Assembly: GCA_035509915.1 (NCBI GenBank)
Contig: DATKIB010000024.1
Location: 1 to 47,630 of the forward strand
Origin: Bog-564 sp035509915
Lineage (GTDB): Bacteria; Actinomycetota; Acidimicrobiia; Acidimicrobiales; UBA8190
Length of the DNA stretch: 47,630 nucleotides
Direction of reading: 5' to 3'
The notes under the pieces are model-generated. The model saw nothing but the letters and a program-made list of their open reading frames with translations, was not told where the DNA came from and did not search any database. Below are positions 38,795 to 46,998 of this stretch, piece by piece; within the stretch, counting starts at the first letter, position 1, and every line of letters starts with the position of its first letter. The position numbers and the translations under genes are program-made.

Positions 38795-40267
38795 TCAGGC
38801 CGTCGGGCCGGCGGCGAGCTTCACGGTTGCGCTCTGCTGCTGCCCCGAGCCGTTGACCCAACCGACCTTGACCGAGTCACCCGGGTGGTGCGTCTGCATG
38901 AGGTTCGACAGGGTGGTAGGGGAGTCCACGGTCTGGCCCCCCAGGGACGTGATCACGTCTCCTTGACTGATGCCTGCCTGGTCGGCCGGAGAGCCAGGGT
39001 TCACGCCCACTACCAGAGCCCCAGACACCGAGCTCGACCCCTCGACGCTCACTCCCAGCAGGGCGGCGGGTCCGATGTGGACGGTAGAGGAACCGTCGCC
39101 GGACTCGATCTGCCGGGCGATGGAGATGGCCTCCTCGATCGGGATGGCGAACGACTGGCTCGAGCCGCTCTGGATCTGGAAGCCGGTCGACGCGGCCGTG
39201 TCCATCCCGACAACGCGGGCCGCGTTGTCCACTAGAGGTCCACCCGAGTCGCCCGGCTGCAGGGTGGCGTTGCTCTGGACGAGGCCGCTGAGCTGTTCCT
39301 GACTTCCGTCCACTTCGTCGCTGGCGGTGATCGTCTGATCGAGGGCGGTCACGTCCCCCGTCGTGACGCTCGGCGCCCCGCCCGTGCCGCCCGCGTTGCC
39401 GATGGCGGTGACGGGATCGCCGACGGCGAGCTTCGAGGAGTCGCCGGGTGCGATCGTGGCGAGGCCCGACGCCCCGTCGAGGCGCAGCAGGGCTACGTCG
39501 TCGGCCTTGTCGGTCCCGAGGACTTGGGCACTGTAGGTGCGCCCGTTGCCGACGTCGGTCACGCTCACCGATGTAGCGCCCTCCACGACGTGGTTGTTGG
39601 TCAGGACTTCTCCCGAGGAGCTGAGCACCATCCCGGTGCCGGCCAGCTCGCCGCCCTCGGTGCCTAGCACGCTGTTGACGTCGACGAGCCCGGGTTCGAC
39701 CTTTGCTGCAACTCCCGACGCGGCGGGAGCACCTCCGGGCCCTGACGGTGTGGTCGAAGCGCGGCCTACGAGGAGGCCGACCACCGCCACAACCACGACC
39801 AGCACTCCGACTGCCGCGACCCGCAGCCACTCCCGCCCGGTCCGCGTTGGCGCGGGGGGAGGCCAGGGCGCGCCTGGCGGAGGACCCCAATAGGACCAAC
39901 CCGCTCCCCCCCCGGACCCCGGATACGGAGGTGGCGGCCACGTCCCCGGAGCCCCCTGGTACCAGTGTGCTGCGGGGTAGCCCGCCGCCGGTGGGTACCA
40001 CGTTTGGCCATGCGGATATCCCGCTGCGTGGGGGTAGGGAGGCGGGTAGCCGGGCGGGTGGCCCGGCACCTGGTCTGGTGCCGCGGGGTAGCCAGCCGGG
40101 TAGGGGGGAAGACCCGGCGGGTGAGCAGGCACGTCGGGGTGACCCGGCGCACCGGCGGGAGCCTGGGGAGGCCAGGCTTGGCGCTGGTCGGGCTGCTCGC
40201 CACGGGGATCGGCCGGGCCGCTGTCAGGGTCGCCACCCAGCGGGTGCGTTTCGCCCATGGGCCCCAT
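38795..40267 (-). CDS. HtrA/DegP-like membrane-anchored serine protease (S1C) with PDZ domain
   Basis: A 490-residue envelope protease. Residues 1-140 are a cytoplasmic Pro/Gly/Tyr-rich tail. One membrane helix spans about 149-168. The trypsin-like domain (about 190-370) has H226 in T-N-N-H-V-V-E-G, D257 in A-D-D-V-A-L-L and S341 in P-G-D-S-G-G-P. A C-terminal PDZ domain (about 395-485) contains L-G-V-S-V-E and G-I-S-Q-G-D-V-I. It should degrade or process misfolded extracytoplasmic proteins. Start ATG 40267 or, nine bases later, ATG 40258 with GGGG ahead; either is possible. It is divergent from the crotonase gene and convergent with the LLM enzyme. A link to the PspC two-component system is possible but unseen. 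Confidence 0.93.
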   Translation of the reverse strand: MGPMGETHPLGGDPDSGPADPRGEQPDQRQAWPPQAPAGAPGHPDVPAHPPGLPPYPAGYPAAPDQVPGHPPGYPPPYPHAAGYPHGQTWYPPAAGYPAAHWYQGAPGTWPPPPYPGSGGGAGWSYWGPPPGAPWPPPAPTRTGREWLRVAAVGVLVVVVAVVGLLVGRASTTPSGPGGAPAASGVAAKVEPGLVDVNSVLGTEGGELAGTGMVLSSSGEVLTNNHVVEGATSVSVTDVGNGRTYSAQVLGTDKADDVALLRLDGASGLATIAPGDSSKLAVGDPVTAIGNAGGTGGAPSVTTGDVTALDQTITASDEVDGSQEQLSGLVQSNATLQPGDSGGPLVDNAARVVGMDTAASTGFQIQSGSSQSFAIPIEEAISIARQIESGDGSSTVHIGPAALLGVSVEGSSSVSGALVVGVNPGSPADQAGISQGDVITSLGGQTVDSPTTLSNLMQTHHPGDSVKVGWVNGSGQQQSATVKLAAGPTA

Positions 40268-40338
40268 TACAGCGCCGAGACCTGTGAAGCGCCTGTGGCA
40301 ACTCTGTGAGACGTCCCTGCCCCTCGAGGAGCCGGAAT

Positions 40339-40344
40339 TAGGGT
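40339..40344 (+). promoter_or_regulatory. -10 box of the second crotonase gene (leaderless type)
   Basis: TAGGGT ends 6 nt before ATG 40351; no Shine-Dalgarno is present. Confidence 0.45.
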
Positions 40345-40350
40345 TTGCCG

Positions 40351-41187
40351 ATGCCGTATTCGGGCTACGCGGATTTCGAGCACCTCTCCTGTGAGCGTAC
40401 GCGCGACGGCGTCGTGATCGTGACCCTCGACCGCCCCGAGGTCCTGAACGCCGCCAATGTGGCCATGCACCGGGAGATGTCCGAGATCTGGGCGGTGATC
40501 GACTCCGACGAACAAGCGCACGCCTCGGTGGTCACGGGGGCAGGACGAGCCTTCTCCGCCGGGGGCGACCTGGACATGATCGAACAAATGACCGAGGACT
40601 ACGACGCGGTGTTGGTCCAATGGCGCGACGCGGGGGCGATCGTCGAAAGGATGCTCGACTCGCGCAAGCCGGTGGTGTCCGCGATCAACGGTGTGGCCGT
40701 GGGCGCAGGGCTCGCCGTGGCCCTGCTTGCCGACGTCAGCATCGTCGGTCGCTCCGCTCGCCTCTCGGACGGGCACGCCCGCCTAGGGGTGGCAGCAGGT
40801 GACCACGCGGCGATCCTCTGGCCGCTGTTGTGCGGGATGGCGAAGGCCAAGTACTACCTCATGACTGCAGACTTCGTGGACGGCGAAGAGGCGGAGCGCA
40901 TCGGGCTCGTGACGAAGTGCGTAGACGACGATCGGGTCCTGTCCGAGGCCGTGTCGATAGCCGAGCGTCTGGCGAGATCGAGCGCGACGGCGGTGCAGTG
41001 GACGAAACGGGTGATGAACCAGTGGCTCCGCCAGGCGATGCCCGCATTCGGCGAGTCGGTCGCGCTCGAGATGCTCGGATTCCTGGGCCCGGATGCGCGA
41101 GAAGGTCTGGCGGCCATTCGGGAGCGACGCGATCCGGTGTTTCCCTCCGTCGTACCGCCTTCGCCTGGTGGCTCTACTGCACGGTGA
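40351..41187 (+). CDS. Enoyl-CoA hydratase/isomerase (crotonase) family protein
   Basis: A 278-residue crotonase. The N-terminal strand shows V-V-I-V-T-L-D-R-P-E-V-L-N-A-A. The oxyanion-hole segment is A-F-S-A-G-G-D-L-D-M and the second one I-N-G-V-A-V-G-A-G-L-A. The C-terminal A-V-Q-W-T-K-R-V-M-N helix is typical. The positions of the two catalytic glutamates do not show Glu, so hydration of enoyl-CoA is not certain; isomerase or hydrolase activity is possible. ATG 40351 is preferred over a TTG 6 nt upstream, and TAGGGT ends 6 nt before the ATG. It is a different subfamily from the crotonase at 3659. The last 14 bp overlap the 3' end of the convergent L,D-transpeptidase gene. Confidence 0.87.
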   Translation: MPYSGYADFEHLSCERTRDGVVIVTLDRPEVLNAANVAMHREMSEIWAVIDSDEQAHASVVTGAGRAFSAGGDLDMIEQMTEDYDAVLVQWRDAGAIVERMLDSRKPVVSAINGVAVGAGLAVALLADVSIVGRSARLSDGHARLGVAAGDHAAILWPLLCGMAKAKYYLMTADFVDGEEAERIGLVTKCVDDDRVLSEAVSIAERLARSSATAVQWTKRVMNQWLRQAMPAFGESVALEMLGFLGPDAREGLAAIRERRDPVFPSVVPPSPGGSTAR

Positions 41188-42322
41188 CCAGGGTGCCCAG
41201 CGGCGTGTACGGGTAGACGACCTCGGCGTTGGCCGGCGGCATCTCGACGCAGCCGAGGCTCTGGGGGGTCCCGTAGCTGCTCCGCACGAAGCCGTGGAGG
41301 GCGTCGCCGCCGTGGAAGTAGCTGACCCACGGGATGTCGGGGTCGCTGTAGTGGCTGCCGTCGGGGTTGGTTCCCGACATCGTGGTCGACACATAACGGG
41401 CGTAGACGGGCCAGGTCCCGAGCTCGGTCGGAGCAGCCTCGATACCGCTGTTCGCGAGCGTGCTGTACGCCACTGAGCCGTCGCGCCAGACGTCGACGTG
41501 CTCGGGTAGCGAGGTGTAGACCTCGGCGAAGTCGTAGTGGCCGTAGCTGTTGGTCTGGCCCGCGGCCGCGGCTTGGAGCACCGAATCCGCGACCTGGGGA
41601 CCCGCGTCGCCATCGGTCGCGAGGTTGTGCTGGCTCTCGAAGGCCATGATCGCGCTCTGGGTCACGAGGTTCGGCTCCCCTGGCGACCACAGCGCCATGA
41701 AGTTCCCAGGCAGTGTGCTCCATCGCCAGGAGAACGTCCCGAGCTGAGGGGTCGCCAACTCGGTTGCGGACAGGGGGGTCGTGTCGGCAGGGGTGAAGGC
41801 GACGGGCAGGTACCCGAGCTCGGCGAGAAGCTGCTGGAGACGAAGAGTAGACAACGGTGCCACCGTAAAGCTCACCACGGCGCTCTGGGTGAGGTGCGCG
41901 CCGTCGGCTGCCATGATCCCGCTGCTCCCGCCGGGCACCTGGATCTGCTCGGTGGCCCCGGGCGGCAGGCTCGCCGCCGCTTCGAAGGCCAGGATGCCGG
42001 GAGAGGTCTGGATCCACGTGCCCGCGACCGGCGGGTCGAGGGTCGGAGTGGGGCCACCGGCGGCGAGGGCCGTGCTGAAGCTCAGGGCGAGCGAGGTGTC
42101 CGGCGCGACCGCGGTTGCGCCAGGGGCGGGCTGGCTCGATACGAGCGACACGGTCGGGTGGCCGTTGCCCGAGGCCGACGAGGCGCCGGCCTTGGTGGTG
42201 CCGGGGTGCGTCGCGACGAGAGCGGCAGCCAACGCCACCACCGCGCATACACCGACCAACACGCCCGAGGTAAGCCACGGACGGCTGGAGAAGGGGTTTC
42301 GGGCGATCTGCCACAGCTTCAT
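41174..42322 (-). CDS. L,D-transpeptidase (YkuD) with Ig-like and peptidoglycan-binding-like regions
   Basis: A 382-residue envelope enzyme forming 3-3 peptidoglycan cross-links. One N-terminal membrane anchor lies at about 18-39. An Ig-like region (about 55-155) precedes a peptidoglycan-binding-like helical segment (about 155-260, L-Q-Q-L-L-A-E-L-G-Y). The YkuD domain carries H343 in L-H-G-F-V-R and the nucleophile C358 in S-L-G-C-V-E-M. Proteins of this plan occur in actinobacteria, where 3-3 links are common. ATG 42322 begins M-K-L-W-Q-I-A-R; a TACGCT box 9 nt upstream could be its -10. Overlaps the crotonase 3' end by 14 bp and lies 86 bp downstream of glnD on the same strand. Confidence 0.93.
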   Translation of the reverse strand: MKLWQIARNPFSSRPWLTSGVLVGVCAVVALAAALVATHPGTTKAGASSASGNGHPTVSLVSSQPAPGATAVAPDTSLALSFSTALAAGGPTPTLDPPVAGTWIQTSPGILAFEAAASLPPGATEQIQVPGGSSGIMAADGAHLTQSAVVSFTVAPLSTLRLQQLLAELGYLPVAFTPADTTPLSATELATPQLGTFSWRWSTLPGNFMALWSPGEPNLVTQSAIMAFESQHNLATDGDAGPQVADSVLQAAAAGQTNSYGHYDFAEVYTSLPEHVDVWRDGSVAYSTLANSGIEAAPTELGTWPVYARYVSTTMSGTNPDGSHYSDPDIPWVSYFHGGDALHGFVRSSYGTPQSLGCVEMPPANAEVVYPYTPLGTLVTVQ

Positions 42323-42331
42323 TGCACAGGG

Positions 42332-42337
42332 AGCGTA
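42332..42337 (-). promoter_or_regulatory. Possible -10 box of the L,D-transpeptidase gene
   Basis: TACGCT on the minus strand ends 9 nt before the ATG. Marginal spacing for leaderless initiation. Confidence 0.25.
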
Positions 42338-42408
42338 CCAGCGTGTTCAACCGAAAAGACGCGCACGCGTGCCGCAGGCCCGACCCGGACGAGCGCCATT
42401 GGCGTCCC

Positions 42409-44847
42409 CTACGTCTTCGCAGCCTTCCAGGGCTCGGCGCCTCGCTGCTCGACTGCCGTTTGTACAGCGTGGTCGATGTGACGTATGCGATCGGGCTGGA
42501 TCACCTTGGCCCCGGAGGCGTCGCGGACATAGAAGGCGTCGACGACCTCGTTCCCGAGGGTCGACACTCGGGCCGCGACCACGTCTAGACCCTCGTCGAA
42601 CAGCGAGGTCGTGATTCGGTGGAGAAGCCCCACGGAGTCCGCAGCTCGTACCTCCACCACGCTGCACGACGACGAGGCGTTGTTGTCCACCGTCACCTGG
42701 GTGGCGATCGGGCGGGCCGAGGTTGCCCGCCGACCTCCGGCGTAGGCGCGCTCTTGTTCTTCGAGCAGCTCGGCGAGGGGAAGCGTTCCCCTGAGGACCG
42801 CGTCCAGCTCGTCTGCGACCCTCTCCCAGTCGGGCCAGCGTCCGCGGGCGGGCTCGACCACGAACACCTCGACGGCAAAGCCGTCCTCGCTCGCCACGTT
42901 TGCCGAACGCACGTCGAGGCCCCGGAGGGCGAGCACTCCTGTCACCGCGGCGAGAAGCCCGGGGCGGTCGCGTGCCACGACCGTGACACCCGGAGCTTCC
43001 GCGGCGATCACGGAACGTCCCATCGTCTCCACCTGCCGCATGAGCGTGCGGTGCCGGTCGTTGACGAGCGAGTGAGCCTGCACGGCCGGCGGTTCGCCGG
43101 CCATGGTCGCGGCGGCGCGTGCCGCGAGGTCAGCGACGAGCCCTGCCTTCCACGTGCCCCACGCCGCCGGTCCTGTGGCGAGGCTGTCGGCCTCGGTGAG
43201 CGCCACGAGGAGCTCGAGGGAGGAGCGGTCACCTGTCGCCTCCACCACGGCCGTGACCGTCGCGGGGTCGTCGAGGTCGCGCCGGGTCGCGAGATCGGCC
43301 AGCAGCAGGTGGTTGCGCACCAGGGAGACGAGTACCTCGGCGTCCTCGGGGACCAGGCCCATGCGCGTGGCCAGTCTCGTCACGACCTCGACCCCGGCGT
43401 CGGTGTGGTCGCCGGGATAGCCCTTGCCTATGTCGTGGAGGAAGGCTGCGAGGAGCAACAGGTCGGGGCGCGACACCCGCAGTGCGATCGGCGCTGCCCG
43501 TGCCGCGGCCTCGAGGAGGTGACGGTCGACGGTGTAGCGGTGGTAGGCGTTGCGCTGGGGGCGGTTGCGAACGGCCTTCCACTCGGGGAGCATGCGGGTC
43601 AGCAGTCCCTTCTGGTCGAGCGATTCGAGGGCGTATATCGCCGAGGAGCCGGCTGCGAGCACCCGCACGAGCGCCTCGCGCATCGCCGGGGGCCAGGGGT
43701 TCCCGGGCGAGGGCGCCGAAGCGGCGAGCACCTCCAGGGTCGGCCGTGCGATCGGCACGAGGCGCTCGGCTGATACCGCCGCCACCCGCAGGGCGAGGGT
43801 GGGGTCCTCCGACACCGGGGCGCCGCGGTCGAGAACCACCTCTTCTGCGTGCTCTGCGCGGGCTCCGTAGCCCCGGCTGGCCAGTGCCACGCCTGGCTCG
43901 ACCGATCGCAGGTCGCCGTCCTCGGGGTTCGGACGTGCCCGCCGACCCGGTGCGCGCCGGTTGCGCTTGCTCTCACTTCGGAGGCTCGACCTCCACGTCC
44001 AGCGCCGGCGCCATACCTCGTCCGTCTCCCAAGCGATCGTCCGCCCGGCTTCCGCCACGGCTCCCATGAGCGCGTCGGCGTCGGCGTAGCCCAAGGCGGC
44101 GGCCACTTGGTCCTGCTCCTGTAAGAGGAGCCGATCCGTCGCCCGGCCTGTCGCCCTGTGCAGTTCGACGCGCGCGGCCGTGAGCACCTCGCCAGCGGCT
44201 GCCAAGGTCGGGAGGTCCACGTAGTCGGCGAGAGTCGGCACCCCCAGAACCGCGGCGCGGACCGCGTTGATGTCCCTCAGCCCACCGTGCGCCTCCTTGA
44301 GGTCCGGCTCGAGAAGAAACGCCACCTCACCGTGCTCGGCGTGGCGCTCGGCGACGTGCCCGGCGAGCACACCGAGCCACTCGGGGGAGCGACGTCGCCA
44401 GAGGCCTAGCGCGGCTTCGAGCATCGGGGCGACGATCGACGGGTCTCCCGCCACGAAGCGACCGTCCAGCAGCCCGAGCTGGACGCGCAGGTCCGTCCTT
44501 GCGACGTCGAGCACCTCCCCGGGCCGGCGCACCGAGTGGTCGAGCCGTATGCCCTCGTCCCACACCGGGTACCACACTGCATCGGCGAGCCTGGCCACGT
44601 CGCGGCGCGACTCGTGGAGGAGGACCACGTCGAGGTCGCTGTAGGGGCAGAGCTCTCCGCGCCCGTAGCCCCCGACCGCCACGAGGGCCAGCCCATCGAG
44701 CTCACCTCCCGAGGCGGCTTGGAGGAGCTCGGTGAGCCAGCGGTCGGCTGCCGCCGCAAGTGCGCGGCAGAACACTCCGCCCTGCAGGTCCCGGCGCTCG
44801 AGCAGCGCTTGACGCGACGAGCGCAGCGACACTTGCGACGGTAGCAC
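42409..44847 (-). CDS. glnD: [Protein-PII] uridylyltransferase/uridylyl-removing enzyme (GlnD)
   Basis: An 812-residue bifunctional nitrogen-status sensor that modifies and demodifies PII protein (adenylylation is the known actinobacterial version). The nucleotidyltransferase domain has G-G-Y-G-R-G-E-L with D71 and D73 in S-D-L-D-V. The HD domain for removal carries F-L-H-D-I-G-K-G near the middle. Two ACT domains for glutamine sensing lie at the C-terminus (V-V-A-R-D-R-P-G-L-L-A-A-V and V-R-A-A-D-S-V-G-L-L-H-R-I). Length is within the usual 770-900. GTG 44847 gives M-L-P-S-Q-V-S-L; no strong Shine-Dalgarno. No glnB or amtB lies nearby, unlike the amtB-glnB-glnD operon of many actinobacteria. 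Confidence 0.95.
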   Translation of the reverse strand: MLPSQVSLRSSRQALLERRDLQGGVFCRALAAAADRWLTELLQAASGGELDGLALVAVGGYGRGELCPYSDLDVVLLHESRRDVARLADAVWYPVWDEGIRLDHSVRRPGEVLDVARTDLRVQLGLLDGRFVAGDPSIVAPMLEAALGLWRRRSPEWLGVLAGHVAERHAEHGEVAFLLEPDLKEAHGGLRDINAVRAAVLGVPTLADYVDLPTLAAAGEVLTAARVELHRATGRATDRLLLQEQDQVAAALGYADADALMGAVAEAGRTIAWETDEVWRRRWTWRSSLRSESKRNRRAPGRRARPNPEDGDLRSVEPGVALASRGYGARAEHAEEVVLDRGAPVSEDPTLALRVAAVSAERLVPIARPTLEVLAASAPSPGNPWPPAMREALVRVLAAGSSAIYALESLDQKGLLTRMLPEWKAVRNRPQRNAYHRYTVDRHLLEAAARAAPIALRVSRPDLLLLAAFLHDIGKGYPGDHTDAGVEVVTRLATRMGLVPEDAEVLVSLVRNHLLLADLATRRDLDDPATVTAVVEATGDRSSLELLVALTEADSLATGPAAWGTWKAGLVADLAARAAATMAGEPPAVQAHSLVNDRHRTLMRQVETMGRSVIAAEAPGVTVVARDRPGLLAAVTGVLALRGLDVRSANVASEDGFAVEVFVVEPARGRWPDWERVADELDAVLRGTLPLAELLEEQERAYAGGRRATSARPIATQVTVDNNASSSCSVVEVRAADSVGLLHRITTSLFDEGLDVVAARVSTLGNEVVDAFYVRDASGAKVIQPDRIRHIDHAVQTAVEQRGAEPWKAAKT

Positions 44848-44924
44848 CGGCCAGGCCTCGTGCGAGACGCCTGTGCGCAGGGCGCCACCGCTTCGGCCCG
44901 CGAGGGGCGTAGCGTGTTGCAGGA

Positions 44925-44942
44925 CACCGGTGAGAGCCGGTG
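44925..44942. promoter_or_regulatory. Inverted repeat in the glnD divergent region
   Basis: CACCGG-TGAGAG-CCGGTG has 6-bp perfect arms and lies 40 bp upstream of the small membrane protein start at 44982. Possible operator or leader hairpin. Confidence 0.3.
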
Positions 44943-44981
44943 CAGGAGCGGCCGAGCTCCGAAGAGGACATGGAGGATGCC

Positions 44982-45194
44982 ATGAGCACCATCGAGCGCC
45001 GGAGGTCAGGAGGTCTCAAGACGCTTGACAGGGCGCTTATGGTCGCCGGAGTCGTCGGCGGCGTGCTGGTGGTCCTGTGGGTATTCGCCTCGCTGGCGCA
45101 CCTCGTGGTGGACGTCTTCAAGGTGGCCATCTTGGTGATCGTGGTGATGGTGCTCGTCAGGCTGGTGCACCTCTTCACGCGCAGCCGGAGCTGA
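44982..45194 (+). CDS. Small membrane protein, unknown function
   Basis: A 70-residue protein: a charged head M-S-T-I-E-R-R-R-S-G, then two overlapping hydrophobic helices (about 20-40 and 46-63) and a basic tail L-F-T-R-S-R-S. Short actinobacterial membrane proteins of this type are common and uncharacterised. ATG 44982 has GGAGG 5 nt upstream. Two upstream in-frame starts (44940 and 44970) would add 14 or 4 residues. It follows the divergent glnD gene and converges with the glycosyltransferase; the gap between them holds hairpins. Confidence 0.68.
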   Translation: MSTIERRRSGGLKTLDRALMVAGVVGGVLVVLWVFASLAHLVVDVFKVAILVIVVMVLVRLVHLFTRSRS

Positions 45195-45239
45195 CGGAGG
45201 GCCCGAACCGCTCGGGCAGCTTCAAAAGCTCGGGCACAC

Positions 45240-45264
45240 GCACGGCTCGGGCAATCGAGCGTGC
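45240..45264. terminator. Bidirectional hairpin between convergent genes
   Basis: GCAC-(g)-GCTCG pairs with CGAGC-GTGC around a GGCAAT loop: nine pairs with one bulge. A second stem, GCCCGA-ACCGC-TCGGGC, is at 45201-45217. Both lie in the 86-bp gap after the small membrane protein and glycosyltransferase stops. No T-tract follows, so intrinsic termination is inferred. Confidence 0.45.
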
Positions 45265-45280
45265 CGGTCCGCTGGACCTC

Positions 45281-46309
45281 TCAGCGCCCCACCAGCTCTT
45301 CGTACAGTTCGACGTGCTCGGCGACCATTCGCTTGGTGGAGAAGTAGCCCTCCACCGAGGCTCGGCAGTCCTCTCGCCTGATCGCTCCGATCCGGCCCAC
45401 GGCCTCCACCATGTCGGCCTCGTCCTCACAGACGTACCCGGTCGTGCCGTCGCTGACCACTTCTGGGACCGCTCCCTCGCTGAACGCGACCACCGGGGTG
45501 CCACAGGCCATCGACTCGAGCATGACCATCCCGAACGGCTCGTTCCATCGGATCGGGAACAGCAATCCCCGTGCGTTGGCCAGGAGCTCCAGCTTCCGTT
45601 CGTGCGGCACCTCGCCCAGGTAGACGGCATCTGGGCCGAGTATGGGGGCGACCCGTTCGTCGAAGTAGGTCCGTTCCCAGGCTTCGCGCATCTTCGCTGC
45701 CATGAGCAGCCGTACGCCCGCCTTGCGGGCCACTTCGATCGCTCGATGCGCCCCCTTGTCTGGCGACATCCGCCCCAGGAAGAGGTAGTACTCGCCCTCC
45801 TCGTCGCCCGTGCCTTGGCCGAAGGTGAAGGCCGAGGCGTCGAGGCCGTGGTGGATCACTCGTGCAACCGGGACGTCCGGCGCAGCGCGGCGCTGTGCAT
45901 GAGATATGCAGACGATGGGCACGCGACGTGCAACGGCGCTGTAGAGGTCCGTCAGCTCATCGTTGAACGGGCCGTGGATGGTAGTGACCACGGGGAGCTG
46001 CGGGTAGCGTTCCGAGTAGATCGGTCCCACCACCGTGTGGTCATGCACGACCTCATGGTCCGAGATGGCTTCATAGGCGTAGAGCACGTGACGTAGCTCC
46101 GGCACTGCCATCCCTATTCGCATCCCCTCTGCCTGTGGGAGCACCCATTTCGTCGGCACAGGACAGGTCGAGTCGCCCGTTGCAAAGAGGGTGACTTCGT
46201 GGCCGGCGGCCTCCAGGCCCCTGGCCGTCTGGTCGACCACCAGCTCGATCCCGCCGTAGAGAGGTGGCGGGATCGGGGTCCAGGGCGGTGCGATCAGGGC
46301 GATCCGCAT
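45281..46309 (-). CDS. Glycosyltransferase family 4 protein
   Basis: A 342-residue GT-B retaining glycosyltransferase. The N-terminal acceptor domain starts M-R-I-A-L-I-A-P-P-W and contains the G-G-I-E motif near residue 19. The C-terminal donor domain shows F-L-G-R-M-S-P-D-K-G and the E-x7-E element G-M-V-M-L-E-S-M-A-C-G-T-P-V-V-A. Donor is likely a nucleotide- or GDP-sugar; acceptor unknown (glycan, lipid or sugar such as trehalose/sucrose precursors). ATG 46309 is preferred over a start 12 nt upstream. It is divergent from tRNA-Cys across 50 bp. Confidence 0.9.
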   Translation of the reverse strand: MRIALIAPPWTPIPPPLYGGIELVVDQTARGLEAAGHEVTLFATGDSTCPVPTKWVLPQAEGMRIGMAVPELRHVLYAYEAISDHEVVHDHTVVGPIYSERYPQLPVVTTIHGPFNDELTDLYSAVARRVPIVCISHAQRRAAPDVPVARVIHHGLDASAFTFGQGTGDEEGEYYLFLGRMSPDKGAHRAIEVARKAGVRLLMAAKMREAWERTYFDERVAPILGPDAVYLGEVPHERKLELLANARGLLFPIRWNEPFGMVMLESMACGTPVVAFSEGAVPEVVSDGTTGYVCEDEADMVEAVGRIGAIRREDCRASVEGYFSTKRMVAEHVELYEELVGR

Positions 46310-46359
46310 GCTCGCATTCAAGCACCCGGCGCGGCCGTTAGGCTCAGCTCGATCGTCGC

Positions 46360-46431
46360 GGCGGCGTGGCCGAGTGGTTTAGGCAGGGGCCTGCAAAGCC
46401 CCGTACGGCGGTTCGATTCCGCCCGCCGCCT
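46360..46431 (+). tRNA. tRNA-Cys (anticodon GCA)
   Basis: The cloverleaf folds by eye. Acceptor GGCGGCG/CGCCGCC; the D-arm region is GCCGAGTGGTTTAGGC; anticodon stem GGGGC/GCCCC with loop CTGCAAA (anticodon GCA); T-arm GGCGG/CCGCC with loop TTCGATT. Discriminator T at 46431. The CCA end is not encoded, unlike tRNA-Gly in this window. A TAGGCT box at 46339-46344 may be its -10. Confidence 0.95.
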
Positions 46432-46494
46432 CTGTTCACGAAAGTTCGGCTCTCGTGATGACGGAAGTCCATTTAGCGGACAGATGAGGAAGAC

Positions 46495-46887
46495 GTGGCA
46501 CCTGCGCCCAGGCGGCTGATCCTTATTGCCGAGGATCACGAAGGGACCAGAGAATCCCTCGCAGAGATAATGAAGACCGAGGGCCACCTGGTCCTTGAAG
46601 CGCAAGACGGTCAGGCGGCGCTTGGTGTCTTGTCGGCCTCACCTGTAGATGTCCTCATCCTCGACCTCTCCATGCCGCGGGTGGACGGTATCGAGCTGCT
46701 TGGCAATATCGATCCGACTCCACCAGTGGTCGTCATCTACTCCGCATTTGCGTACTACACGCCGGACGAGGTGCGGTCACAGGTCGGCTCCAAGGTTTTC
46801 AGGGCCCTGCACAAACCGATCGCCCCGGCTCGTCTCGTGTCGGCCGTCACCGATGCGATCAAGGAGCTCGACCGCTACAACGAATAG
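46495..46887 (+). CDS. Stand-alone response-regulator receiver domain
   Basis: A 130-residue single-domain receiver. The acidic pair E-D is in I-L-I-A-E-D-H-E-G (about residues 13-14), the phospho-acceptor Asp in V-L-I-L-D-L-S-M-P, the switch Ser in V-I-Y-S-A-F and the Lys in A-L-H-K-P. No output domain, so it acts by protein contact. GTG 46495 has GAGGAAG upstream. It lies 66 bp after tRNA-Cys and before a GAF-ANTAR gene on the other strand. It is a different protein from the receiver at 26904. A short reading frame with a good Shine-Dalgarno follows immediately. Confidence 0.83.
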   Translation: MAPAPRRLILIAEDHEGTRESLAEIMKTEGHLVLEAQDGQAALGVLSASPVDVLILDLSMPRVDGIELLGNIDPTPPVVVIYSAFAYYTPDEVRSQVGSKVFRALHKPIAPARLVSAVTDAIKELDRYNE

Positions 46888-46893
46888 AGGAGG
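46888..46893 (+). promoter_or_regulatory. Shine-Dalgarno directly after the receiver stop
   Basis: AGGAGG starts on the base after the TAG at 46885-46887 and lies 6 nt before GTG 46900, a textbook arrangement for the small frame that follows. Confidence 0.55.
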
Positions 46894-46899
46894 CTGTCC

Positions 46900-46998
46900 G
46901 TGTCGCCGAGTGCGGTCATTGCCGAACTCGATGCGCCGTCGACGCGCTGGCCTCATCTTTCCGACGAGTCGCTTCTGCCCTTCGTGACCGTGAGCTGA
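46900..46998 (+). CDS. Possible 32-residue small protein or gene remnant
   Basis: A GTG-started 32-codon frame ending at TGA 46996-46998. It follows the receiver gene by 12 bp with a perfect AGGAGG at 6-nt spacing. The peptide begins V-S-P-S-A-V-I-A-E-L-D-A and ends L-P-F-V-T-V-S; nothing is recognised. Its last 46 bp are antisense to the end of the GAF-ANTAR gene. It may be a genuine coupled small protein or the stub of a gene whose remainder was lost when the ANTAR gene came to lie here. Low confidence. Confidence 0.35.
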   Translation: MSPSAVIAELDAPSTRWPHLSDESLLPFVTVS

